From NCBI GenBank assembly GCA_947458265.1, contig CANGYF010000007.1, forward strand, positions 124,001 to 188,000: DNA of 64,000 nt, in the 5' to 3' direction. Below are positions 1-10,264 of the stretch, one piece after another; the first letter of the stretch is position 1, and each line of letters opens with the position of its first letter. The notes under the pieces are model-generated. The model was not told where the DNA came from. It saw only the letters and a list, made by a program, of their open reading frames with translations, and ran no database searches. The position numbers and the translations under genes were made by a program. The stretch comes from Betaproteobacteria bacterium (lineage in GTDB: Bacteria > Pseudomonadota > Gammaproteobacteria > Burkholderiales > CAIKXV01).

Positions 1-112
1 CCTCGACGGTCGAATGCACCGGCAGCCCGGCGGCGGCGAGGATCCCGGCTCCGGCGCGGGTGGCGGCCTTGTCTGCGGCCTGGCGCCTCGGCGGCGTCAT
101 GGCTTCATCCAT
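1..112 (-). CDS. possible N-terminal fragment of an unidentified protein, cut by window edge
   Basis: An open leftward frame begins with ATG at 112 (second in-frame ATG at 100) and runs off the window without a stop, giving about 37 residues that are Ala- and Arg-rich. It lies 43 bases downstream of the decarboxylase stop on the same strand, so it could be the next gene. I do not recognise the family, and GC-rich DNA often leaves such frames open by chance. Confidence 0.25.
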   Translation of the reverse strand, partial: MDEAMTPPRRQAADKAATRAGAGILAAAGLPVHSTVE

Positions 113-155
113 GGCGAAGCAGCCTGCCGCGCCCGGCCGCAGGCATGCCGCGTCC

Positions 156-2474
156 CTACTTCGACGACTTCACGCAATCGACGTAGTAGCGCGTAGCGCC
201 GCCGTCCACCTTTTCGGACACCAGTCCGTGGATGTCGGTCTCGAAACCCGGGAACAGGTGGTTGAAATCGCGTGCGAAGCGCAGGTACCTGACGATGGTC
301 GAGTTGAACCGCTCACCGGGGATCAGCAGCGGAATGCCTGGCGGATACGGCGTGACCAGCATCGCCGTCACCCGGCCCTCGAGGTCGTCGATCGGTACCC
401 GGTCGATCTCGCGATGCGCCATGCGCGCGAAGGCATCGGAGGGCTTCATCGCCGGCTCCATGTTCGACAGGTACATCTCGGTCGTCAGGCGGGCGATGTC
501 GTGTTCCTTGTACTTCGCATGGATCTGCGAGCACAGGTCGCGCAGCCCGACCCGCTCGTAGCTCGGATGGCGCGCGACGAACTCGGGCAGCACCCGCCAC
601 AGCGGCTGGTTCGAATCGCAGTCGTCCTTGAACTGCTGCAGCTCGGTCACCAGCGTGTTCCAGCGGCCCTTGGTGATGCCGATGGTGAACATGATGAAGA
701 ACGAATACAGGCCGGTCTTCTCGACGATGATGCCGTGCTCGGCGAGGTACTTCGTGACCACGTTGGCCGGGATGCCCCACTCGGAGAAGTCGCCATCGAC
801 GTCCAGGCCCGGGGTGATCACGGTCGCCTTGATCGGGTCGAGCATGTTGAACCCCGGCGCGAGGTCGCCGAAGCCGTGCCAGCGGTCGCCCGACTTCAGG
901 ATCCAGTCTTCGCGCTCGCCGATGCCGTCGGCAGCCAGGTGGTCAGGCCCCCAGACCTTGAACCACCAGTCGTCGTCGACCCCGGCCGCGCACGCGTTGC
1001 GCCCGCCCCTGAGGTCGTCCGCACCGCTGGTGCGCGCATCGCCGAACTCGTCGCCCACCTTGCGCATCGCACGCCGGAACTCGATCGCCTCGCGGATCGA
1101 CTCCTCGACCAGCGCGTTGCCCTGCGGAGGCTCCATCATCGCAGCGGCCACGTCGCAGGACGCGATGATCGCGTACTGCGGGCTGGTGGAGGTGTGCATC
1201 AGGAAGGCCTCGTTGAACACGTCGCGGTCGAGCTTGCGCTTCTGCGAATCCTGAGCAAGGATCTGCGAGGCCTGCGACAGCCCCGCCAGCAACTTGTGCG
1301 TCGACTGCGTCGAGAACACCATCGACTCCTTGCAGCGCGGCCGGTCGGCGCCGATCGCGTGGTAGTCGCCGTAGAAGTCGTGGAAGGCGGCATGCGGCAG
1401 CCAGGCCTCGTCGAAGTGCAGCGTGTCGAGGTGGCCGTCGAGCATCTCCTTGATCGTCTCGACGTTGTAGCTGATACCGTCGTAGGTCGACTGGGTGATG
1501 GTCAGGATGCGCGGCTTCTTGTTCTTGCCGCGCACGAACGGGTTGGCCTCGATCTTGCGCTGGATGTTCTCGATGCGGAACTCGTCCAGCGGGATCGGGC
1601 CGATGATGCCGTAGTGGTTGCGCGTGGGCGTGAGGAACACCGGCACCGCGCCGGTCATCATGATCGCGTGCAGGATCGACTTGTGGCAGTTGCGGTCCAC
1701 CACCACCACGTCGCCCGGGGCTACGGTGGAGTGCCAGACGATCTTGTTCGAAGTCGAGGTGCCGTTGGTGACGAAGAACAGGTGGTCGGCGTTGAAGATG
1801 CGCGCGGCATTGCGCTCGCTGGCGGCCACCGGGCCGGTATGGTCGAGCAACTGCCCGAGTTCGTCGACCGAGTTGCAGACATCGGCGCGCAGCAGGTTCT
1901 CGCCGAAGAACTGGTGGAACATCTGTCCGACCGGGCTCTTGAGGAAGGCGACGCCGCCGGAATGGCCGGGGCAGTGCCACGAATAGGAACCGTCTGCCGC
2001 GTAGTGGGTGAGGGCCCGGAAGAACGGCGGCGCCAACCCGTCGAGGTAGGCCTTCGCCTCGCGGATGATGTGGCGCGCGACGAACTCGGGCGTGTCCTCG
2101 AACATGTGGATGAAGCCGTGCAGTTCGCGCAGCACGTCGTTCGGGATGTGCTGCGAGGTGCGCGTCTCGCCGTACAGGTAGATCGGGATGTCCGCGTTGC
2201 GGAAGCGGATCTCCTTGATGAACTGGCGCAGGTTGAGCACCGCAGGGTCCAGTTCCGGCCCGGGCGTGAACTCCTCGTCGTCGATCGACAGGATGAACGC
2301 CGAGGCACGCGACTGCTGCTGCGCGAACGATGACAGGTCGCCATAGCTGGTGACGCCGAGGATCTCGACGCCCTCGTCCTCGATCGCCTCTGCGAGCGCG
2401 CGGATGCCCAGGCCCGAGGTGTTCTCGGAGCGATAGTCCTCGTCGATGATCACGACGGGAAAGCGGAATTTCAT
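156..2474 (-). CDS. Orn/Lys/Arg decarboxylase, PLP-dependent
   Basis: This 772-residue protein is a biodegradative-type basic amino acid decarboxylase of aspartate-aminotransferase fold; it should remove CO2 from arginine, lysine or ornithine to give a polyamine. Residues 1-130 resemble the N-terminal receiver-like wing domain (start MKFRFPVVIIDED). The PLP core has HCPGHSGG near 167-174, HFDEAW with the cofactor Asp at 355, and STHK with the Schiff-base lysine at 394. The length matches the large constitutive enzymes (about 750). It lies 43 bases after dcd in the same direction. The substrate cannot be fixed from sequence alone; arginine or lysine are the usual choices. Confidence 0.93.
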   Translation of the reverse strand: MKFRFPVVIIDEDYRSENTSGLGIRALAEAIEDEGVEILGVTSYGDLSSFAQQQSRASAFILSIDDEEFTPGPELDPAVLNLRQFIKEIRFRNADIPIYLYGETRTSQHIPNDVLRELHGFIHMFEDTPEFVARHIIREAKAYLDGLAPPFFRALTHYAADGSYSWHCPGHSGGVAFLKSPVGQMFHQFFGENLLRADVCNSVDELGQLLDHTGPVAASERNAARIFNADHLFFVTNGTSTSNKIVWHSTVAPGDVVVVDRNCHKSILHAIMMTGAVPVFLTPTRNHYGIIGPIPLDEFRIENIQRKIEANPFVRGKNKKPRILTITQSTYDGISYNVETIKEMLDGHLDTLHFDEAWLPHAAFHDFYGDYHAIGADRPRCKESMVFSTQSTHKLLAGLSQASQILAQDSQKRKLDRDVFNEAFLMHTSTSPQYAIIASCDVAAAMMEPPQGNALVEESIREAIEFRRAMRKVGDEFGDARTSGADDLRGGRNACAAGVDDDWWFKVWGPDHLAADGIGEREDWILKSGDRWHGFGDLAPGFNMLDPIKATVITPGLDVDGDFSEWGIPANVVTKYLAEHGIIVEKTGLYSFFIMFTIGITKGRWNTLVTELQQFKDDCDSNQPLWRVLPEFVARHPSYERVGLRDLCSQIHAKYKEHDIARLTTEMYLSNMEPAMKPSDAFARMAHREIDRVPIDDLEGRVTAMLVTPYPPGIPLLIPGERFNSTIVRYLRFARDFNHLFPGFETDIHGLVSEKVDGGATRYYVDCVKSSK

Positions 2475-2517
2475 GGGTTCACCTTTCGCCGTCGTGGCGC
2501 CCTGCGGGCGACGGCCT

Positions 2518-3090
2518 CTAGATCTTGGGTAACGTCACGCCGACCTGGCCCTGGTACTTGCCGCCGCGGTCCTTGTAGGAGGTCTCGCACACGTCGTCCG
2601 CGTCCGACTCGAAGAAGATCATCTGCGCGACACCCTCGTTCGCGTAGATCTTCGCCGGCAGCGGCGTGGTGTTCGAGAATTCGAGCGTCACATAGCCCTC
2701 CCACTCGGGCTCGAGCGGCGTGACGTTGACGATGATCCCGCAGCGGGCATAGGTCGACTTGCCGAGGCAGACGGTCAGTACGTTGCGGGGGATCCGGAAG
2801 TATTCGACGGTTCGCGCGAGTGCGAACGAGTTCGGCGGGATGATGCACACGTCGGATTTCAGGTCGACGAACGAGTTCGCATCGAAGTTCTTCGGGTCCA
2901 CGATCGTGGAGTTCAGGTTGGTGAACAGCTTGAACTCGTCGGAGCAGCGGACATCGTAGCCATAGCTGGAGGTGCCGTAGGAGACGATCCGGCGGCCGTC
3001 CACCTCCTTCACCTGCCCGGCCTCGAAGGGTTCGATCATGCCGTGGCCGGTGGCCATGTTACGGATCCAGCGGTCGGACTTTATGCTCAT
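2518..3090 (-). CDS. dcd: dCTP deaminase
   Basis: Dcd deaminates dCTP to dUTP, feeding dTMP synthesis. The 190-residue product has the usual length (about 188-193). It shows the family segments [13 protein letters not shown] near 41-53, GKSTYARCG, the active-site region [14 protein letters not shown], and a C-terminal RGGKYQGQ nucleotide-clamp motif. It sits 46 bases after apbC and before the decarboxylase, all leftward, so the three are probably cotranscribed. Fusion to a dUTPase is not indicated. Confidence 0.97.
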   Translation of the reverse strand: MSIKSDRWIRNMATGHGMIEPFEAGQVKEVDGRRIVSYGTSSYGYDVRCSDEFKLFTNLNSTIVDPKNFDANSFVDLKSDVCIIPPNSFALARTVEYFRIPRNVLTVCLGKSTYARCGIIVNVTPLEPEWEGYVTLEFSNTTPLPAKIYANEGVAQMIFFESDADDVCETSYKDRGGKYQGQVGVTLPKI

Positions 3091-3136
3091 GCGGGCAGGC
3101 CCCGTGTCCCCGATGCAATGCGACGATGGTAGCGAA

Positions 3137-4228
3137 TCACGTGTTCTTCTGGATCACGATCTTCGGGAAGGCAGCGCTGTGGTCCTGCTGCAGATCGGCG
3201 ATCTTCAGCGCGACCTTGCGCGCGATGTCGCGGTAGATGCCCGCGATCCGGCCGTCCGGTTCGGCAACCACCGTCGGCCGGCCCGAATCTGCCTCCTCCC
3301 GGATGCGGATGTCCAGTGGCAGCGAACCGAGCAGGTCGACCGAATAGTCGCTGCCCATGCGCGAGCCGCCGCCGGAGCCGAAGATGTGCTCTTCATGGCC
3401 GCACTTCGAGCAGACGTGGGTGCTCATGTTCTCGACGATGCCGAGGATCGGGATGTTCACCTTCTGGAACATCTTCAGGCCCTTGCGCGCGTCCATCAGT
3501 GCGATGTCCTGCGGCGTGGTGACGATCACCGCACCGGTCACGGGCACCTGCTGCGCCAGCGTCAACTGGATGTCGCCGGTGCCGGGCGGCAGGTCGACCA
3601 CCAGGTAGTCGAGGTCGCGCCATTTCGTCTCGGTGAGCAGTTGCTGCAGGGCCTGGGTGACCATCGGCCCGCGCCAGACCATCGGCGTCTCGGCATCGAT
3701 CAGGAAGCCGATCGACATCGCCTGCAGGCCATGGCGCTCCATCGGTTCGATCGACTTGCCGTCCTTGGACTCCGGCTTGCCGCTGATGCCCAGCATCGTA
3801 GGCTGCGAGGGGCCGTAGATATCCGCATCGAGCATGCCGACGCTGGCGCCCTCGGCGGCCAGCGCCAGCGCGAGGTTGACGGCGGTGGTCGACTTGCCGA
3901 CGCCACCCTTGCCCGACGCCACCGCGATGATGTTCTTGACGCCGGGAATCAGCTTGACGCCTTGCTTGACCGCGTGCGAGACGATCCGGCTGCCGACCGT
4001 GACCTCGACCTTGCCCGCACCCGGCAGCGCCGCCAGGTGCCCGGCGACCTGGGCGCGGACCGACTCCCACACGCCCTTGCCCGGGTAGCCCAGGGCGATC
4101 TCGACGGCGATGTCGGCGCCGGCGACCTTCACCGACCTGACCGCCTTCGAAGCGACGTAATCCTTGCCGCTGACCGGGTCGACCAGCGCGGCCAGGGCGG
4201 ACCTGATTTCCTGTTCGTTCAATGCCAT
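3137..4228 (-). CDS. apbC: Fe-S cluster carrier protein, Mrp/ApbC/NBP35 family ATPase
   Basis: A cytosolic P-loop ATPase that binds and hands on Fe-S clusters. An N-terminal DUF59/MIP18-like domain (residues 1-85) precedes a deviant Walker [12 protein letters not shown], near 105-115. [12 protein letters not shown] is the Walker B/switch region, and the cluster-binding CxxC is in HVCSKCG. I take ATG at 4228 ([10 protein letters not shown]) as start, giving 363 residues; an in-frame codon at 4258 would add ten residues unlike the family. It is divergent from metG, with 80 bases between the starts. Confidence 0.95.
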   Translation of the reverse strand: MALNEQEIRSALAALVDPVSGKDYVASKAVRSVKVAGADIAVEIALGYPGKGVWESVRAQVAGHLAALPGAGKVEVTVGSRIVSHAVKQGVKLIPGVKNIIAVASGKGGVGKSTTAVNLALALAAEGASVGMLDADIYGPSQPTMLGISGKPESKDGKSIEPMERHGLQAMSIGFLIDAETPMVWRGPMVTQALQQLLTETKWRDLDYLVVDLPPGTGDIQLTLAQQVPVTGAVIVTTPQDIALMDARKGLKMFQKVNIPILGIVENMSTHVCSKCGHEEHIFGSGGGSRMGSDYSVDLLGSLPLDIRIREEADSGRPTVVAEPDGRIAGIYRDIARKVALKIADLQQDHSAAFPKIVIQKNT

Positions 4229-4308
4229 CGGTTGCTCCAGCACGCGATGCGTGCCCAAACGCGGGAGACTCGGAGTTTACGGCTTTCCGCTCTGCTAGAC
4301 TTCACCGC

Positions 4309-6528
4309 ATGTCCCGTCGACGAATCCTGGTCACCTCCGCGCTGCCCTATGCCAACGGCAGCATCCACCTGGGCCACCTGGTGGAATACATCCAGACCGA
4401 CATCTGGGTGCGTTTCCAGCGCATGCAGGGCCACGAGATCCACTACGTCGGCGCCGACGACACCCACGGCACGCCGATCATGCTGCGCGCCGAAAGCGAG
4501 GGCATCACCCCGGAGGCCCTGATCGAGCGCGTCTGGCACGAGCACAAGAGCGACTTCGACGCCTTCGGCATCGGCTTCGACAACTACTACACCACCAACT
4601 CGCCCGAGAACCGCGCCTACTGCGAGGAGATCTACGGCTCGCTGCAGGCGGCCGGGCTGATCGCCCGGCGCCCGGTCGAGCAGTTCTTCGACCCGGTGCG
4701 CGAGATGTTCCTGCCCGACCGGTACATCAAGGGCGAGTGCCCGAAGTGCGGCGCGAAGGACCAGTACGGCGATTCCTGCGAGGTCTGCGGCGCCACCTAC
4801 GCCCCGACCGACCTGGTCAACCCCTACTCGACCGTGTCGGGTGCGGCACCGGTGCGGCGCGAATCCGAGCACTTCTTCTTCCGCCTGTCCGACCCGCGCT
4901 GCGAGGGATTCCTGCGCAACTACACCCAGCAGGCCGGCCACCTGCAGCCGGAGGCGGCGAACAAGATGCTGGAGTGGCTGGGCGCGCCCGGTGACTCGAA
5001 GCTGGCCGACTGGGACATCTCGCGCGACGCCCCCTACTTCGGCTTCCCGATACCGGGCACGCTCGGCGCGAAGTTCTTCTACGTCTGGCTGGATGCCCCT
5101 GTCGGCTACTTCGGCAGCTTCGCCAACCACGTCGACCGCCGTGCGGCCGACGGCATCGCGATCGACCGCGACCACTTCCTGAAGCCCGGGCACGGTACCG
5201 AGCTGATCCATTTCATCGGCAAGGACATCCTCTACTTCCATGCCCTGTTCTGGCCAGCCATGCTCGAGCATGCCGGCTACCGCACGCCGACCCAGGTGTT
5301 CGCGCACGGCTTCCTCACCGTCAACGGCGAGAAGATGTCCAAGTCGCGCGGCACCTTCGTCACCGCGGCCAGCTACATCGAGCAGGGGCTGAACCCGGAA
5401 TGGCTGCGCTACTACTACGCGGCCAAGCTCAATGCGACGATGGAGGACATCGACCTCAACCTGACTGATTTCTGCGCGCGGGTGAACAGCGACCTGGTCG
5501 GCAAGTACGTGAACATCGCCAGCCGCTGCGCCGGCTTCATCGGCAAGCGCTTCGACGGGCGCATCGGCGCGATGGCCCATGCGGCGCCCGGCGCAGGTAC
5601 GCAGCCTTCGCTGCTCGAGGACATGCGCGCCGCCCAGGCGAGCATCGCGTCGCTCTACGATGCGCGCGAGTTCGGCAAGGCGATGCGCGAGGTGATGGCG
5701 CTGGCCGACCGCGCCAACCAGTACGTCGACCACGAAAAGCCCTGGGAACTGGCGAAGCAGCCCGACCAGGAAGCGCGCCTGCACGAGGTGTGCAGCACGG
5801 CGCTGAACCTGTTCCGCCTGCTGACCCTGTACCTGAAGCCGGTGCTGCCGAAGCTCGCGCACGAGGTCGAGGCCTTCCTGTCGATCCCGCCCCTGGTCTG
5901 GGGCGATGCCGCCAGCATCCTCGCACCGGGACACGTGATCCATCCGTACCGGCACCTGATGCAGCGCGTGGACGTGAAGATGACCGACGCACTCGTGGCC
6001 GCCAACCGGCAGAGCCTGCCGGGGTCGTCGCAGGCGCCCGCCGGAAAGACAGGCGCGGGTGCGGCGACGGCGACGGGCGCTGGCGCTGGGGCTGGCGCCG
6101 CAAGGGCGATGCCACCGGAGGCCGCCTCCGCCGAGGCGGAAACCAACGCCAAGGCCAAGGCCACCGGCGCAAAGTCCACGCCGCCCGCAGCCGCCGCACC
6201 GGGCACGCTCACCATCGATGAGTTCGCGCGCGTGGACCTGCGGATCGCGCGCATCGCGAATGCCGAGAAGGTCGACGGCGCCGACAAGCTGGTGAAGATC
6301 ACGCTCGACCTCGGCACGGAGCAGCGTACCGTGTTCGCCGGCATCAAGTCGGCCTACGCGCCGGAATCGCTGGTCGGCCGGCTCACCGTCGTGGTCGCCA
6401 ACCTGGCGCCGCGCAAGATGAAGTTCGGCGTGTCCGAAGGCATGGTCCTGGCCGCCAGCGGCGACGGACCAGGCATCTTCCTGCTCTCGCCCGACGACGG
6501 TGCCCTGCCGGGCATGAAGGTCAAGTAG
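4309..6528 (+). CDS. metG: methionyl-tRNA synthetase with C-terminal tRNA-binding domain
   Basis: MetG charges tRNA-Met with methionine. The ATG at 4309 ([14 protein letters not shown]) gives 739 residues; an upstream in-frame ATG at 4222 overlaps apbC and adds non-homologous sequence. The Rossmann fold has the HIGH-class motif IHLGHL and the KMSKS motif in [10 protein letters not shown]. The zinc knuckle is CPKCG...CEVCG near residue 145-170. The C-terminus (about 625-739) is a Trbp111-type tRNA-binding OB fold starting [14 protein letters not shown]. It is joined to the anticodon domain by an Ala/Gly-rich linker of about 55 residues that looks disordered. The next gene starts 5 bases after the stop. 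Confidence 0.97.
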   Translation: MSRRRILVTSALPYANGSIHLGHLVEYIQTDIWVRFQRMQGHEIHYVGADDTHGTPIMLRAESEGITPEALIERVWHEHKSDFDAFGIGFDNYYTTNSPENRAYCEEIYGSLQAAGLIARRPVEQFFDPVREMFLPDRYIKGECPKCGAKDQYGDSCEVCGATYAPTDLVNPYSTVSGAAPVRRESEHFFFRLSDPRCEGFLRNYTQQAGHLQPEAANKMLEWLGAPGDSKLADWDISRDAPYFGFPIPGTLGAKFFYVWLDAPVGYFGSFANHVDRRAADGIAIDRDHFLKPGHGTELIHFIGKDILYFHALFWPAMLEHAGYRTPTQVFAHGFLTVNGEKMSKSRGTFVTAASYIEQGLNPEWLRYYYAAKLNATMEDIDLNLTDFCARVNSDLVGKYVNIASRCAGFIGKRFDGRIGAMAHAAPGAGTQPSLLEDMRAAQASIASLYDAREFGKAMREVMALADRANQYVDHEKPWELAKQPDQEARLHEVCSTALNLFRLLTLYLKPVLPKLAHEVEAFLSIPPLVWGDAASILAPGHVIHPYRHLMQRVDVKMTDALVAANRQSLPGSSQAPAGKTGAGAATATGAGAGAGAARAMPPEAASAEAETNAKAKATGAKSTPPAAAAPGTLTIDEFARVDLRIARIANAEKVDGADKLVKITLDLGTEQRTVFAGIKSAYAPESLVGRLTVVVANLAPRKMKFGVSEGMVLAASGDGPGIFLLSPDDGALPGMKVK

Positions 6529-6533
6529 CGGCG

Positions 6534-8225
6534 ATGGCTGTCTGGCCCCGCTTCCGTCCCCGGCTGCTCGACAGCCTGGACGGATACAACGGGTCGCGCC
6601 TCGGAACGGATGTCGTCGCCGGCTTCACCGTCGGGGTGCTAGCACTGCCGCTGGCGATGGCATTCGCGATCGCCAGCGGCATGAGCCCCGCGTCGGGCAT
6701 CGTCACCGCGATCATCGCCGGGCTGGTGATCTCGGTGTTCGGCGGCTCGCGGGTTCAGATCGGTGGCCCGACCGGGGCGTTCATCGTGATCGTCTACGGC
6801 ATCGTCGTGCAGTACGGCGTCGCGAACCTGCTGATCTGCACGATGATGGCCGGCGTGATGCTGCTCGCCATGGGCATCGCGAGGCTCGGCACGTGGATCC
6901 GCTTCATCCCCATCTCGGTGATCAGCGGCTTCACCAAGGGCATCGCCGTGCTGATCCTGCTGTCCCAGGTCAAGGAGTTCTTCGGGCTGCGCATCGAGGC
7001 ACTGCCGGCCGAGTTCTTCGCCAAGGTCGAGGCGCTGTGGGCCGGGCTGCCGACGACCAACCCGCAGAGCGTGGCACTGGGCATCGCCTGCGTGCTGCTG
7101 GTCGCGCTCTGGCCGAAGCGCTGGCGCATCGTGCCCGGCCCGGTGGTGGCGCTGTTCGCCGGCACCGGGGCGGCAGTCGCCCTCGGGCTGGATGTCGAGA
7201 CGATCGGTTCGCGCTTCGGCGGCATCCCGTCCGGCCTGCCGCCGTTCGCACTGCCGACGGTGTCCTTCGCCGAACTGGGGCCGCTGTTCGCGCCGGCGTT
7301 CACCATTGCCCTGCTCGGCGCGATCGAATCGCTGCTGTCGGCCACGGTCGCCGACAACATGATCGACGACCGCCACGATCCGAACCAGGAACTGATCGCG
7401 CAGGGACTCGCGAACCTTGCCGCCCCGCTGTTCGGCGGCTTCTGCGCCACCGGGGCGATCGCCCGCACCAGCACCAACGTGCGCATGGGCGGCCGATCGC
7501 CGATCGCCGGCATCGTGCATGCGCTGACGCTGCTGCTGGTGGTGCTGGTGGCCGCGCCCGCGGCGCGCTACATCCCGCTCACGGTGCTGTCGGCGATCCT
7601 TCTGGTGGTCGCGTGGAACATGGGCGAATGGGGCGAGTTCAGGCACCTGCGCCGCTACCGGTTCAACTACCAGGCGGTGCTGCTCGCGACCTTCGTGCTG
7701 ACCGTGGTCTTCGACCTGACGGTGGCGGTGCAGGCGGGACTGGTGCTGGCGGCGATCTTCTTCATCACGCGCATGTCGGGGCTGACGCAGGTGCGCGAGC
7801 TCGAGACTCCCGGGACCGACGGTGCTGCCACGGACCAGGCCACGCCGGCCGGCACCGGCGCGGCTCGGCCGGTACGCGTGTACGAACTGTTCGGCTCGCT
7901 GTTCTTCGGCGCGGCCAACAAGATCGAGCCCCTGCTCGCGCTGGCCGAACCGACGCATCCGGCGAAGGTCATCGTCCTCGACATGCAGAAGCTGATCAAC
8001 ATCGACACCACCGGGCTCGACATGCTGTCGACGCTGCATCGCAAGCTGCTGCGCAATGACAAGCGACTGTTCATCGTCGGGGCGAATGCACAGCCGCGCT
8101 CCCTGTTCGAACGCTCAGGCTTCGCAGCCACGCTCGGGGCGGACAACCTGTGCGACGACGTCGCCACGGCGCTGCTGCGCGCAGGCGCTGGCACCTCGTC
8201 GGCAACCGCACCCATGGGGGACTGA
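6534..8225 (+). CDS. SulP-family inorganic anion transporter with STAS domain
   Basis: This 563-residue inner-membrane transporter belongs to the SulP/SLC26 family, which moves sulfate, bicarbonate or related anions with Na+ or H+. Residues 1-425 are hydrophobic, with the family start SRLGTDVVAGFTVGVLALPLAMA and the QIGGPTGAF segment in the first helices. Residues about 450-555 form a cytosolic STAS domain (VIVLDMQKLINIDTTGLDML). It follows metG by 5 bases and is probably translated from the same message, although the functions are unrelated. The anion is not predictable; BicA- and sulfate-type members look alike at this level. Confidence 0.92.
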   Translation: MAVWPRFRPRLLDSLDGYNGSRLGTDVVAGFTVGVLALPLAMAFAIASGMSPASGIVTAIIAGLVISVFGGSRVQIGGPTGAFIVIVYGIVVQYGVANLLICTMMAGVMLLAMGIARLGTWIRFIPISVISGFTKGIAVLILLSQVKEFFGLRIEALPAEFFAKVEALWAGLPTTNPQSVALGIACVLLVALWPKRWRIVPGPVVALFAGTGAAVALGLDVETIGSRFGGIPSGLPPFALPTVSFAELGPLFAPAFTIALLGAIESLLSATVADNMIDDRHDPNQELIAQGLANLAAPLFGGFCATGAIARTSTNVRMGGRSPIAGIVHALTLLLVVLVAAPAARYIPLTVLSAILLVVAWNMGEWGEFRHLRRYRFNYQAVLLATFVLTVVFDLTVAVQAGLVLAAIFFITRMSGLTQVRELETPGTDGAATDQATPAGTGAARPVRVYELFGSLFFGAANKIEPLLALAEPTHPAKVIVLDMQKLINIDTTGLDMLSTLHRKLLRNDKRLFIVGANAQPRSLFERSGFAATLGADNLCDDVATALLRAGAGTSSATAPMGD

Positions 8226-8234
8226 GCCCGTCCA

Positions 8235-8251
8235 CGGTCGATCCGCGACCG
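8235..8251. terminator. weak hairpin between convergent genes
   Basis: A 6-bp inverted repeat, CGGTCG (8235-8240) and CGACCG (8246-8251), with a 5-base loop lies in the 27-base gap between the convergent SulP and kinase stops. There is no T tract on either strand, so a terminator role is only plausible from position. Confidence 0.3.
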
Positions 8252-8252
8252 A

Positions 8253-9713
8253 TCACGCCAGCCTTGGCTCCCGCTGCCGGCGCACCTTGTCCAAGAGCAG
8301 CGCCAGGTCATCGAGCCGGTAGGGCTTGGCAAGGAAATCGTCCATGCCGGCGGCGAGGCATTCCTGCCGGTCTTCTTCATATGCATTCGCGGTGAGCGCG
8401 ACCACGTGCGGCTGGCGCGCGAGCGCAAGCGAACGGATGTGCCGCGTCGATTCGAGTCCGTCCATGCGCGGCATCCGCACGTCCATCAGCACGAGGTCGT
8501 AGCTGCCGGCACGCACCTTGTCCAGCGCAGACTGCCCGTCCTCGGCCACATCCGGCTGCAGGCCCAGGCGTTCCAGCAAGGCGCAGGCAATCTCGCGATT
8601 GATCTCGTTATCCTCCGCCAGCAGTATCCGCAGCGCTGGCGCGCCGGATGGAGCGTCCGCCGGGACCGAAGACGTGCCGGCAGCGCAAGACAGCGTCGGA
8701 GATGCCGCGGCGGCTGCCGGGCTTGCCCGCCATCGCAACAGGAACTGCGAGCCGACGCCGGGCGTGCTTTGCAATTCCAGCGAGCCCTGCATCAGTTTCG
8801 CGATCCGTCGGCAGATCGAAAGGCCGAGGCCGGTTCCACCATACTCGCGCGAGGTGCTCGCATCGGCCTGGGCGAACGGATCGAAGACCGCCTCCAGGCG
8901 ATCGCCCGGGATGCCGATCCCGGTGTCCTTCACCGTGAGTTCGACCGGGACCCTGCCTTCCTCATCGGGCGGCCCCGCCGTCAGTCGCACCACGACGCCA
9001 CCGCGCGAGGTGAACTTCACTGCATTCGAAGCCAGGTTGAGCAGCACCTGCCGCAACCGCATGTCGTCGCCGACCAGCCGTTCCGGTACCGCGTCGTCGA
9101 CCTGGACCAGGAAGTAGATGCCACGCCCGACCGCCGATCCGCGCAGCAGCGAATCGATGCTCGCCAGCGACGCGCGGGGATCGAACGGACGTGATTCGAG
9201 CTCCAGATGTCCGGCCTCGATCTTCGACAGGTCCAGTATGTCGTTGATGAGCGAAAGCAGCAGATCGCCGCTTGCACCAATGGTGGCGGCATGGGCCTGC
9301 TGCTCGGGCGTGAGCGGCGTCCCGAGCAGCAATTGCGCCGCACCGAGCACGCCGATCATCGGCGTGCGCAGTTCGTGGCTCATCGTCGCCAGGAAGTTCG
9401 ACTTCGCTCGCGCTGCCTCGTTGGCGCGCGCGACTGCGGCCTCCAGTTCGCGTGTACGCGCTTCCACCTGGGCCTCGAGCGAGCCGGCGAGGCGGGTCAG
9501 CGCCACGTTCGCTTCGTACAGTTCGCGGCTGCGTACCTCCAGCAGCGCCTCTGCCTCGCGCCGCGCCGCGCGCTCGCGCAGGGCGCGGCGTTGCAGCCGG
9601 GCGATCTCGGCAGCCGCGTCCTCCGGCACAGGTGGCGCGGGTGGCGCGGATGGCGCGGAGGCAACCGCGTCGACGGAAGGTGGGGCTTTACTGCCCACCT
9701 CGGGCTGTTTCAC
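8253..9713 (-). CDS. soluble hybrid histidine kinase (HisKA-HATPase-receiver), H-NOX partner
   Basis: This 486-residue kinase has no membrane segment or sensor domain of its own. Residues 1-35 are Pro/Ala-rich and 36-105 form a coiled coil. The HisKA box MSHELRTP has the phospho-acceptor His at 113. The ATPase has NAVKFT, DTGIGIPGD and GTGLGLSICRRI. The C-terminal receiver starts LRILLAEDN and has the acceptor Asp at 411 in LMDVRMPRMDG. The GTG start overlaps the H-NOX stop by four bases (GTGA), so translation is coupled. Known H-NOX-associated kinases are inhibited by NO-bound H-NOX; that this one behaves the same is inference. No Hpt or output regulator is nearby, so the phosphorelay must continue elsewhere. 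Confidence 0.93.
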   Translation of the reverse strand: MKQPEVGSKAPPSVDAVASAPSAPPAPPVPEDAAAEIARLQRRALRERAARREAEALLEVRSRELYEANVALTRLAGSLEAQVEARTRELEAAVARANEAARAKSNFLATMSHELRTPMIGVLGAAQLLLGTPLTPEQQAHAATIGASGDLLLSLINDILDLSKIEAGHLELESRPFDPRASLASIDSLLRGSAVGRGIYFLVQVDDAVPERLVGDDMRLRQVLLNLASNAVKFTSRGGVVVRLTAGPPDEEGRVPVELTVKDTGIGIPGDRLEAVFDPFAQADASTSREYGGTGLGLSICRRIAKLMQGSLELQSTPGVGSQFLLRWRASPAAAAASPTLSCAAGTSSVPADAPSGAPALRILLAEDNEINREIACALLERLGLQPDVAEDGQSALDKVRAGSYDLVLMDVRMPRMDGLESTRHIRSLALARQPHVVALTANAYEEDRQECLAAGMDDFLAKPYRLDDLALLLDKVRRQREPRLA

Positions 9714-10252
9714 TCCTGAACCAGCGTGAAGCGGCTGCCGTCGGCATGGGTGGCGCCAAGCGGGGCCCGTCGCACCTGCACGCCGCCACCGAACCGCAGC
9801 ACGCAGGCGTCGATCAGGCCGTGCGCAAGCGCGTCCATGCAGCGCGGCGAACGGTAGTCGAGCACGAGCGTGCGCGCGTCCGGACGGCTGATCTCGAATG
9901 CAGGCAACTCGGCATCCGGATAGAGCTTGCGCACTTCGACGTGGATAACCTCCTCGATGCCGGCCAGCATCGAGAATGCGTCGCGATGCTCATCGACGAA
10001 CACGGGGAACGCCGTCGCGAGCGAAGTGAACAGCCCAGTGCCGAACCAGTGCAGCACATCATCGGTCGGCTGTCCGGTGCGTGCCGCCAGTGCCACCACC
10101 AGTTTCACCATCTCCCGATGGTCGTAGGTGCCGACGGAGGTATAGGCGCCGCCAGACGGAAGGTCGCAGGAATCGATGAGATCGTCCACCATCGCGGGCG
10201 ACCAGGTACGTTCCACGAACTCCAGGAACTCCGTAAAGACCATGCCCTTCAT
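9710..10252 (-). CDS. H-NOX heme nitric oxide/oxygen-binding sensor protein
   Basis: A 180-residue stand-alone H-NOX (HNOB) domain, the bacterial relative of the soluble guanylate cyclase heme domain. It starts MKGMVFTEFLEFVE as in the family. The proximal heme ligand is His104 in VIHVEVRKLYP. The porphyrin-propionate motif YxSxR is Y133-S135-R137. The length equals that of other single-domain H-NOX proteins. It comes first in a two-gene unit with the kinase. Such pairs usually detect low NO and control biofilm or quorum behaviour. A distal-pocket Tyr, which favours O2 binding, cannot be judged by eye. Confidence 0.95.
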   Translation of the reverse strand: MKGMVFTEFLEFVERTWSPAMVDDLIDSCDLPSGGAYTSVGTYDHREMVKLVVALAARTGQPTDDVLHWFGTGLFTSLATAFPVFVDEHRDAFSMLAGIEEVIHVEVRKLYPDAELPAFEISRPDARTLVLDYRSPRCMDALAHGLIDACVLRFGGGVQVRRAPLGATHADGSRFTLVQE

Positions 10253-10264
10253 GCGCCCCCCACC

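Noticed and set aside
60-2333. 757-codon open frame opposite the decarboxylase
   Set aside because: It is antisense to a clear PLP decarboxylase, and its product is an Arg/Val/Asp-rich sequence typical of reverse frames in GC-rich DNA.
4229-4308. promoter boxes between apbC and metG
   Set aside because: TAGACT lies before metG but the hexamer at proper spacing is not close to a -35 consensus, so I do not call a promoter.
5980-6200. Ala/Gly-rich stretch in metG as a frameshift or insertion
   Set aside because: The frame is continuous and both flanking domains are intact; linkers of this sort are common before the C-terminal tRNA-binding domain.
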